The notes beneath the pieces were generated by a model that saw only the letters and a list, made by a program, of their open reading frames with translations, had not been told where the DNA came from and searched no databases. Shown piece by piece: positions 20,724-24,920 of a stretch of 24,920 nucleotides of DNA; positions within the stretch are counted from its first letter, which is position 1, and each line of letters starts with the position of its first letter. Made by a program: the position numbers and the translations under genes. Where the stretch lies: IMG/VR virus record IMGVR_UViG_3300034691_000013, positions 1 through 24,920 of that record; one strand, written 5' to 3'. This DNA is from a virus.

Positions 20724-20876
20724 TTATGCTTCGGTGAATTCCAAGTCCCAAGCAGATGGCGCGTACTGATGATGGCTCGCCTCAAGCTGTTTAAGTTCGT
20801 CATGGGTGACGCCCGCGTAGCTAACCATTACTTCCCCTGTGCGCCAGTTCTTGATTACTACGTCGAAGGTTTTCAT
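20724..20876 (-). CDS. Small hypothetical protein, first gene after a promoter
   Basis: A 50-residue protein starting MKTFDVVIKNWRTGEVMVSY followed by AGVTHDELKQLEASHH. GGAG lies nine bases before ATG 20876. In-frame ATG codons at 20912 and 20939 overlap the proposed promoter boxes, so they are not used. The opening strand and NWRTGE turn resemble small beta-grasp-like phage proteins but no family is assigned. Confidence 0.66.
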   Translation of the reverse strand: MKTFDVVIKNWRTGEVMVSYAGVTHDELKQLEASHHQYAPSAWDLEFTEA

Positions 20877-20910
20877 CTTGTCTTGCTCCGTTGTTCGTTT
20901 CGATGGGTTC

Positions 20911-20939
20911 ATTATTGCAAACCTGATTCGGAACATCAA
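20911..20939 (-). promoter_or_regulatory. Sigma70-like promoter
   Basis: On the minus strand -35 TTGATG (20939-20934, four of six) and -10 AATAAT (20916-20911, five of six) are separated by 17 bases. The predicted transcription start is about 20904, giving a 28-base leader to the gene at 20876. It lies in the 91 bases between two coding regions and follows the end of a long overlapping gene chain. Confidence 0.58.
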
Positions 20940-20967
20940 CCGATTTATCTATTCGGGCGACGAACGG

Positions 20968-21198
20968 TTAGACTTTATGAAACCCATAAGACAAAACACA
21001 AATGCCTTCCGGTAAACCATAACCCCTTTGGATATGGCTAATCATTCGGTTTGTTTTACGGTTTCCACCATTTTCAATCAACATGACCCAATCGCCGACT
21101 TCAAAACCTCTATCGTCATTACGAACTTCACAAGTCTTCGCACCCGATTGTAAAGCCTCAAACGGTTCTTTATCTATTTTTAGTTTATGGACTGTCAC
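20968..21198 (-). CDS. DUF3850 (ASCH-like) protein
   Basis: A 76-residue protein beginning VHKLKIDKEPFEALQSGAKT, with the typical TCEVRNDDRGFEVGD phrase and a C-terminal GICVLSYGF strand. These are the hallmarks of the DUF3850 branch of the ASCH/PUA-like fold, thought to bind RNA or modified nucleotides. The start is GTG 21198 in a GTGA overlap with the previous stop. The gene ends 29 bases before the promoter at 20939. Length is normal for the family. Confidence 0.82.
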   Translation of the reverse strand: MTVHKLKIDKEPFEALQSGAKTCEVRNDDRGFEVGDWVMLIENGGNRKTNRMISHIQRGYGLPEGICVLSYGFHKV

Positions 21199-21383
21199 GA
21201 TTTAATCCCCCATTCCTGTTCAAGCAACAGTTTAGCCCGCGTAACGATGCATTCGGGTGTGTGTTGCAATACGCCGTGATTGTTAAGCCAGCTTTCGCAA
21301 TGCGAACACCATTGACCGTAAGCTTCGGTATGTGCTTTCACAACCGCTTCGGCCAACTCTTTCGTAATTAGTAGCATGCTCAT
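21195..21383 (-). CDS. Small hypothetical protein with Cys/His cluster
   Basis: A 62-residue protein starting MSMLLITKELAEAVVKAHTE. Its middle has CSHCESWLNNHG and HTPECIVTRAK, so Cys26, Cys29, a His and Cys45 could bind zinc. GAGGG lies seven bases upstream of ATG. Overlaps on both sides are four bases. No family is assigned. Confidence 0.66.
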   Translation of the reverse strand: MSMLLITKELAEAVVKAHTEAYGQWCSHCESWLNNHGVLQHTPECIVTRAKLLLEQEWGIKS

Positions 21384-21556
21384 TTCTGGACCCTCTTACC
21401 TTTGTGACCCATGATCACACCGAACGCATAAGGTGCGAATGGCATTGGCTTACGAATCAATTCAAAGCAATTCCAAATGCAAGCAAGAACAAACCCCCAT
21501 GGCGTGAACTTCCAAAACTTAATAACGGGCCAAATGAATCGTTTTGGTTTACTCAT
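21380..21556 (-). CDS. 58-residue membrane-associated protein
   Basis: A 58-residue protein starting MSKPKRFIWPVIKFWKFTPW. Residues 7-33 are strongly hydrophobic with many Trp and Phe, then ELIRKPMPFAPYAFGVIMG and a basic end. It probably lies in or on the inner membrane. Both ends have ATGA overlaps and AAGGGGTG is five bases before the start, so the gene is very likely real. Unknown function. Confidence 0.68.
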   Translation of the reverse strand: MSKPKRFIWPVIKFWKFTPWGFVLACIWNCFELIRKPMPFAPYAFGVIMGHKGKRVQK

Positions 21557-21801
21557 GTCAACACCCCTTTGAACGATTCATGGGCGTAACCTGGACCTTT
21601 ACGCCAGGAACGTTCTATTTTGTAAGTGGCAAGAGTAACCGTCATATCGCCAGGATGTGGATTACGGATATCCCAATCTTCGAAAGGCTTAGGCGCCGCA
21701 TTCAAATGCGTTTGCGCCCTTGGCAGGTTTCGGCATTGGCCGTCAAGCGGACCACCAACAAATTCAACCCAAACCATTTCAATTTCATTATCGTCGTTCA
21801 T
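21553..21801 (-). CDS. Conserved phage hypothetical protein (GGPLDGQ type)
   Basis: An 82-residue protein. The phrase VWVEFVGGPLDGQCRNLP followed by a TLATYKIER strand and a C-terminal GYAHESF matches a short beta-rich family common in phages, with GGPxDG at its start and a Tyr-x-His near the end. Function is unknown. It starts by an ATGA overlap with the membrane-protein gene and ends with another. Confidence 0.7.
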   Translation of the reverse strand: MNDDNEIEMVWVEFVGGPLDGQCRNLPRAQTHLNAAPKPFEDWDIRNPHPGDMTVTLATYKIERSWRKGPGYAHESFKGVLT

Positions 21802-21980
21802 AACCTAACCTTTTTCTGAGTTTTTTTAGCCTTATTGTAAACACCAAACCCAAACAACACAAGGGCCGCAAGCGGAATGAAATATTCGGCATATTTCATA
21901 AGCAATGCGAGCAAAGCAAAAATTACCAGAAGAATAAGCCATTCTGAAAGTTCGCTGAATATCGCTTTCAAGATAATCAT
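21798..21980 (-). CDS. Small membrane protein with two transmembrane segments
   Basis: A 60-residue protein. Two hydrophobic segments are at about residues 12-28 (SEWLILLVIFALLALLM) and 34-48 (FIPLAALVLFGFGVY), with a very basic C-terminus (NKAKKTQKKVRL). Small two-pass proteins in early phage regions may act at the host membrane, for example in exclusion, but there is no specific motif. TAATG overlap with the preceding gene. Confidence 0.72.
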   Translation of the reverse strand: MIILKAIFSELSEWLILLVIFALLALLMKYAEYFIPLAALVLFGFGVYNKAKKTQKKVRL

Positions 21981-22249
21981 TATTTCACCCTTGCCACTTC
22001 ATAGCAACCAAATTCGGTATGCTTAACCACAATGAATTTGCGTTCGTCTTTCGCGTTCTGAACAGCAACCCGATTACGCAATGTCTTTTCGTTCTTGCCT
22101 TCGAACGGCAACGTGAAGCACTGACCTACAAGCATAGCCACGAATGGATATCCTGTTTCCGGCGCGGCCTGGATGCCCACATTAGCCGGTTCGTTCCCGA
22201 TAGTGCGCGCCAGGGCTTTAGGCGAGCATTGTTGAATTTGGTAAGTCAT
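21980..22249 (-). CDS. DUF7303-like small protein
   Basis: An 89-residue protein whose core YPFVAMLVGQCFTLPFEG (34-51), then LRNRVAVQNAKDERKFIVVK and a final CYEVARV, aligns with the C-terminal domain of the 214-residue protein at 12158-12802 (FPFDALEIGQSFFVP, TVNNANK, QFIVR, ARVFRV). It is probably the stand-alone form of the same domain. Function is unknown. ATGA overlap at its start and TAATG at its end. Confidence 0.68.
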   Translation of the reverse strand: MTYQIQQCSPKALARTIGNEPANVGIQAAPETGYPFVAMLVGQCFTLPFEGKNEKTLRNRVAVQNAKDERKFIVVKHTEFGCYEVARVK

Positions 22250-22503
22250 ACAGAATAAACCTTTATGTGTTTGGCCGAACCAGCGAACGGCACGCCTGTT
22301 GCTAGTCGAACACCACGAATCTTGCCTTCGTCTTCCAATTCTTTCAGATGCTTCATAGCTTTCTTCATCGAAAGGTTATCAAGCTTCGTTTCAATGAATT
22401 CTTCGAAGTCATATGACATACAATCGGCTGTTCGTGGGTGACCTTGCAAATCTGGTTCACGAAGCCATTGCAAAATAAGTTTGCGGCGTTCGGCTGGTTT
22501 CAT
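22246..22503 (-). CDS. Small protein with winged-helix-like pattern
   Basis: An 85-residue protein starting MKPAERRKLILQWLREPDLQ. Helices around FEEFIETKLDNLSMKKAMKH and LKELEDEGKIRGVRLATG fit a winged helix-turn-helix, with GKIRGVRL as the wing strand. This would suggest DNA binding, perhaps regulation of the phage operon. The family is not identified. TAATG start overlap and ATGA end overlap. Confidence 0.64.
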   Translation of the reverse strand: MKPAERRKLILQWLREPDLQGHPRTADCMSYDFEEFIETKLDNLSMKKAMKHLKELEDEGKIRGVRLATGVPFAGSAKHIKVYSV

Positions 22504-22898
22504 TACGAACTACTCCCCATCATATCGTCGCCACCGCATTCGCCGTTACAATCACAGTTGCCGCATTCAGCACAGCGATGGGCGAAACGATCCAAACCCG
22601 GAATCTTTCCAAATGTAGAATTCATTCGCAACTTATTAACAGCTTTTGCCGTCTGCGTGTACTCAGCGTGACGTTGCTCAAGCGATTTAGCTTCCGGCAC
22701 TGGATCAGGACCGACCTGTTCAATTGTGCAATTGTCGTCGCCCCAGGCTTCGATAAAAGCAATGCCTGTATCCGAACGATTACCGTCCGCATCGAAACAG
22801 TTCGTGTCTGACCCCTTGCGCACTTCGTAAGCTAATTGAGAATCGACAGTCGCAAAGCCTTCGGTTTTGGATTCGTTCCAAACGATGTAATAAGTCAT
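22503..22898 (-). CDS. Hypothetical protein with Cys-rich C-terminus
   Basis: A 131-residue protein. The N-terminal part (YYIVWNESKTEGFATVDSQL) and middle (GIAFIEAWGDDNCTIEQV) are beta-like. Residues about 108-122 hold CAECGNCDCNGECG, a dense cysteine cluster that could bind zinc or an iron-sulfur centre. It ends DDMMGSSS. Overlaps on both sides support translational coupling. No family recognised. Confidence 0.67.
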   Translation of the reverse strand: MTYYIVWNESKTEGFATVDSQLAYEVRKGSDTNCFDADGNRSDTGIAFIEAWGDDNCTIEQVGPDPVPEAKSLEQRHAEYTQTAKAVNKLRMNSTFGKIPGLDRFAHRCAECGNCDCNGECGGDDMMGSSS

Positions 22899-23209
22899 TC
22901 CGAATCACCTTTTGGCGCCGGTCGCAACCATGGACTAACTTGTTTCGGCTGGCATTCCGGTTCAGGTTCAACGTATAGTTCAACGGAATAACCAACTTCA
23001 CACATGGCGACAGCTTCGTCTAAATCAAGTTGCCCGCTTTCAACCAAAAATGCAGCAAGCTTACCCAACAACTTTGAATTCTTTTCAGCCAAATCTAAAG
23101 CGCGTTCGGCTACACCATCGCGTGCATAAGGTGAAAGACACGGTTCAAGCGCTTCGCTCAATTCCATAAGACGCGGTTTCAATTCGTACACATCAACAGA
23201 TACTTTCAT
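22895..23209 (-). CDS. Hypothetical helical protein
   Basis: A 104-residue, mainly helical protein starting MKVSVDVYELKPRLMELSEA. ATG 23209 overlaps the previous stop as ATGA; an extension of six residues (from 23227) has no better signal. The segment LDLAEKNSKLLGKLAAFLVE and the acidic EPEPE run are notable. The C-terminus is Pro/Lys rich. Unknown function. Confidence 0.65.
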   Translation of the reverse strand: MKVSVDVYELKPRLMELSEALEPCLSPYARDGVAERALDLAEKNSKLLGKLAAFLVESGQLDLDEAVAMCEVGYSVELYVEPEPECQPKQVSPWLRPAPKGDSE

Positions 23210-23415
23210 TTCCAGCGCTCCCACCATGTACCGTCTTTATAGTCGAGTTTACTAGCGTAGATAAGTGCTTTATCTCGCTCACCAATCTTTACGCCAGGAC
23301 AATCGCTAGGTAATTCACCTTCTGAACAACCACACACGTTACATGTGAAAAGGTTGCATGTGTTGCACGATGGATTATCACAATCCGGTTTGCATTCGGT
23401 TTTGATATGAATCAT
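23206..23415 (-). CDS. Small Cys-rich zinc-binding-like protein
   Basis: A 69-residue protein with cysteines in DCDNPSCNTCNLFTCNVCGC and in SDCPG. The EGELPSDCPGVKIG phrase and final LDYKDGTWWERW match a small phage protein type I have seen, though its function is unknown. Probably binds zinc. The start has GGTGGG eight bases before ATG; the end overlaps the next gene by four bases. Confidence 0.7.
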   Translation of the reverse strand: MIHIKTECKPDCDNPSCNTCNLFTCNVCGCSEGELPSDCPGVKIGERDKALIYASKLDYKDGTWWERWK

Positions 23416-23429
23416 TTCAGTTGCCCACC

Positions 23430-23588
23430 TTATTCGCCATCATTTTGGTCTAAATCGGCGTCACCATAACCTTCAAGATAATCGCCATATTCTTCGGTGT
23501 TATCTTCGTATGGGTTGACATATGAACGGCCCGCTTCTGAATCAGCGTAGCCGCGAGCGTAAGCTACTGTATCAAATTGGTTCGACAT
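23430..23588 (-). CDS. 52-residue acidic hypothetical protein
   Basis: A very acidic 52-residue protein starting MSNQFDTVAYARGYADSEAG, rich in Tyr, Gly, Asp and Glu (YEDNTEEYGDYLEGYGDADL). ATG 23588 has an ACGGGAT stretch eight bases upstream that overlaps one TATCCCG-family repeat. It is the first gene after the proposed promoter at 23627-23656. Its acidic, DNA-mimic-like composition is notable but proves nothing about function. Confidence 0.66.
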   Translation of the reverse strand: MSNQFDTVAYARGYADSEAGRSYVNPYEDNTEEYGDYLEGYGDADLDQNDGE

Positions 23589-23626
23589 GATTCGATATCC
23601 CGTTCGGTTTCTGTTTCGGTATGTGA

Positions 23627-23656
23627 ATGATAGCATATGTCGGGATAGTCGGGATA
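23627..23656 (-). promoter_or_regulatory. Extended -10 promoter with heptamers at -35
   Basis: On the minus strand TGCTATCAT (-10 TATCAT at 23632-23627 with an upstream TG, five of six) is an extended -10 box. No TTGACA-like -35 exists; two TATCCCG heptamers (23656-23650 and 23647-23641) occupy that region instead. Predicted start is near 23620. The heptamers could be operators for a repressor or sites for an activator. The first gene starts at 23588. Confidence 0.5.
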
Positions 23657-23712
23657 CCGTTCGTCGGAACTATCCCGATTCGCCTTATATTTATCCCATT
23701 GTATAAGTGGGG

Positions 23713-23989
23713 CTAATACGGACCAAACCCCCGGCCCTGTTGCTCTATATCTATATATAAGAAGAATATATTATTTTATTAAATAATTATTTATTGAAAA
23801 ACGGGGGGTACTGTTTCTGCGAACGTAAATTACACACTCTAGGATATCCCGTATCCCGATGGGATATCACGAACGAAATGGGATATCCCGACCCCCTGGG
23901 TCACCCCTAGTACCCTAATATTTTTAATATGCCTAATATCTCAATAGAATCAGGCACTTAGCCCTAATACCTGACTAATACGCCTAATA
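23713..23989 (+). repeat. CTAATA hexamer repeat family
   Basis: CTAATA occurs at 23713, 23915, 23933, 23964, 23975 and 23984, all in the same orientation, usually preceded by C or CC (CCTAATA or CCCTAATA). Five copies fall in 75 bases. This looks like an iteron-like or transcription-factor cluster separate from the TATCCCG family. Confidence 0.72.
23743..23801. other. AT-rich tract, possible DNA unwinding element
   Basis: About 59 bases that are nearly all A and T (including TATATCTATATATAAG and TTATTTTATTAAATAATTAT), bordered by G/C-rich sequence (CCCCCGG and CGGGGGG). It sits inside the repeat region between the two heptamer groups. This is a typical melting region for replication initiation, although it could also be an A/T-rich promoter element. 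Confidence 0.5.
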
Positions 23990-24026
23990 TAGTATTCAAA
24001 CCCGACCAATGGTATCCCGAATGCAC

Positions 24027-24046
24027 AAAAAACCCGCCGAAGCGGG
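24027..24046 (-). terminator. Intrinsic terminator after 71-residue gene
   Basis: On the minus strand CCCGC-TTCG-GCGGG followed by TTTTTT: a five-pair stem, UUCG tetraloop and clean U tract. It lies 20 bases after the stop of the gene at 24067 and seals that transcript from the repeat region downstream. Confidence 0.88.
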
Positions 24047-24066
24047 TAAGGGTTGGGAATTGGTAT

Positions 24067-24282
24067 TCAGGCTTTCATTTCGATACTGAAACCGACCATA
24101 GCGTAACGACCGACCATTTGTTCAGCTTCTGACCGGTCATCTTCGTTCTGAACGATAAGGTTAATTTTGCGTGTGCATTCATCAATCAATCGAATAGAAC
24201 CGCCATAACCGAAATCGCCAGCGATGCTATGAAGCAAGCCATGGTTGTTGCAGTTGACATTGCCGATGATCAAAGTAAACAT
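24067..24282 (-). CDS. Small hypothetical protein, single-gene unit
   Basis: A 71-residue protein starting MFTLIIGNVNCNNHGLLHSI. It continues GDFGYGGSIRLIDECTRKIN and ends with a strand/helix (AEQMVGRYAMVGFSIEMKA). AAAGGGG lies six bases before ATG. It has its own promoter (24328-24355) and terminator (24027-24046), so it is transcribed alone. No family recognised. Its isolation suggests independent control, often seen for early takeover or regulatory genes. Confidence 0.74.
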   Translation of the reverse strand: MFTLIIGNVNCNNHGLLHSIAGDFGYGGSIRLIDECTRKINLIVQNEDDRSEAEQMVGRYAMVGFSIEMKA

Positions 24283-24327
24283 TTGAATCCCCTTTCTGTT
24301 TAGTGGTTGTGTCTGTCTATGGGTTTG

Positions 24328-24355
24328 ATTCTATATGATTCGATTCGGTTTGCAA
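24328..24355 (-). promoter_or_regulatory. Sigma70-like promoter
   Basis: On the minus strand -35 TTGCAA (24355-24350, four of six) and -10 TAGAAT (24333-24328, five of six) are 16 bases apart. Predicted start is near 24321, giving a leader of about 40 bases to the gene at 24282. It begins just after the terminator at 24376-24405. Confidence 0.6.
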
Positions 24356-24375
24356 CTACCATTCGTCAGCACAAT

Positions 24376-24405
24376 AAAAAACCCCAAACATTTCTGAATG
24401 GGGTT
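24376..24405 (-). terminator. Intrinsic terminator
   Basis: On the minus strand AACCCCA (24405-24399) pairs with TGGGGTT (24386-24380) across a 12-base loop and runs into TTTTTTATT. It follows the stop at 24424 by about 18 bases and separates that gene from the next promoter. Confidence 0.82.
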
Positions 24406-24423
24406 TCGGTTTAGCTTATATGT

Positions 24424-24920
24424 TTAACGTTCGGTGTAGTAAACCGGTTTGTCACTTTCGAGGTCTGCGCAGTAAACCCAATTACTGACAGAAACCAAAT
24501 CACCGTTATTGAATATTACCCAGTGGTCGCCCTTAAGAATCGAACCGTCAATAAGGCTATGTTCTTTGAAATGGCCTCTTACTTCGTCACGCAAGCTGTT
24601 CAGCGTATCGAATGCCCCATAATTGTGGGCATCTGGTTTCGGGGCGCCGGTTTCGCATGCTTTCTCGTTTAGTATTACGTTAAGGTCGGGGCAGTCCGAA
24701 CGGTTAAACCAAGCTTCACCAATGACTTCTGCCTTCGGCCAAAGACCTTGGTTGTCGCTATAAGCGGTTTCGGTTTCATACACTCGGCTGTAACTTTTAA
24801 GCCAGCTATTACGCCCATCATGATCGTGTGGCAGTTGGCGAATTAATCCTTCGGCCCATTTCACACGGGTTACTTTCGATTGTAATTCGGCCTTTGTAAG
24901 AATGATGGTTTTGGCCTGAA
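24424..24920 (-). CDS. Conserved phage hypothetical protein, 5' end outside window
   Basis: The frame is open from base 24920, so the N-terminus is outside the window. At least 164 codons are visible. The visible start includes QAKTIILTKAELQSKVTRV followed by KWAEGLIRQLPHDHDGRNSW, an opening that I recognise from phage proteins of unknown function. Later segments include EAWFNRSDCPDLNVILNEKA and a C-terminal GDHWVIFNNGDLVSVSNWVY. An in-frame GTG at 24864 is probably not the start, since the conserved-looking sequence continues upstream. A terminator follows 18 bases after its stop. Confidence 0.7.
   Translation of the reverse strand, partial: QAKTIILTKAELQSKVTRVKWAEGLIRQLPHDHDGRNSWLKSYSRVYETETAYSDNQGLWPKAEVIGEAWFNRSDCPDLNVILNEKACETGAPKPDAHNYGAFDTLNSLRDEVRGHFKEHSLIDGSILKGDHWVIFNNGDLVSVSNWVYCADLESDKPVYYTER

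Larger units (their letters stand above)
23596..24019. repeat. TATCCCG heptamer family, both orientations
   Basis: Copies read by eye: TATCCCG at 23596, 23671, 23845, 23852, 23884 and 24013; TATCCCA at 23692; the reverse form CGGGATA at 23641 and 23650; TGGGATA at 23860 and 23879. The pairs at 23845/23852 are direct and adjacent, 23641/23650 are nine bases apart, and 23880-23889 is a perfect palindrome GGGATATCCC. Outside this area only single chance copies were noticed (for example near 18152). Confidence 0.85.
23589..24026. other. Repeat-rich intergenic region, candidate origin and control region
   Basis: No credible gene lies between the start at 23588 and the terminator at 24027. The stretch holds at least eleven TATCCC(G/A) heptamers in both orientations, six CTAATA hexamers, an almost pure A/T tract, and a proposed promoter. 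In phages and plasmids this combination often marks a replication origin, with protein-binding iterons next to a melting region, or an operator cluster for an early promoter. No tRNA-like fold or CRISPR pattern is seen. The protein that would bind these repeats is not identified in the window. Confidence 0.6.

Noticed and set aside
23596-24019. Repeat region as a CRISPR array
   Set aside because: Repeats are only seven bases, occur in both orientations and have irregular spacing, so it does not match repeat-spacer structure.
1-24920. tRNA, rRNA, transposase or integrase genes
   Set aside because: No cloverleaf, insertion-sequence ends or recombinase motifs were seen on either strand, so lysogeny cannot be judged from this window.

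Overview
The window is a contiguous piece of a tailed double-stranded DNA phage or prophage. Every credible gene lies on the minus strand, so transcription runs from base 24920 towards base 1. Gene order along the transcript is: small early-type genes, lysis cassette, terminase, portal, MuF-like protein, scaffold, major capsid, connector genes, tail terminator and tail tube. The tail tube gene directly follows the tail terminator with no sheath gene between them, which suggests a siphovirus with a long non-contractile tail. The paired inner and outer spanins and the lipoprotein lipobox indicate a Gram-negative host. The CsrA/RsmN-like protein makes a gammaproteobacterial host such as Pseudomonas possible, but the genus cannot be fixed from sequence alone.

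Right end (about 14.9-24.9 kb): densely packed small genes, mostly of unknown function, joined by ATGA, GTGA or TAATG stop/start overlaps, so translation is probably coupled over long stretches. Recognisable members are a DUF3850 (ASCH-like) protein, a DUF3268 zinc-finger protein, a DUF1482-like secreted microprotein, a CsrA/RsmN-like RNA-binding protein with a large insertion, an all-alpha (MazG-type) NTP pyrophosphohydrolase and several zinc-ribbon proteins. Five genes of 42-58 codons not evident in a length-filtered gene list are included. Bases 23589-24066 carry no gene but hold many copies of TATCCCG in both orientations, a CTAATA repeat family and a very AT-rich tract. This is the best candidate in the window for a replication origin and/or early control region.

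Middle (about 10.1-14.9 kb): a VRR-NUC-type nuclease, small unknown genes, a two-domain protein with a winged-helix-like N-terminus, a small secreted protein, then a lysis cassette (membrane coiled-coil protein, holin, T4-type endolysin, Rz-like i-spanin and an embedded Rz1-like o-spanin).

Left (1-10.1 kb): the DNA packaging, head and connector module ending in a truncated tail tube gene. Intrinsic terminators sit just before the small terminase, after the capsid gene and around the secreted-protein gene, and several leave no room for a new promoter. Partial read-through or antitermination is therefore a likely control device. Four sigma70-like promoters (near 24340, 23640, 20925 and 14978) can be proposed by eye.
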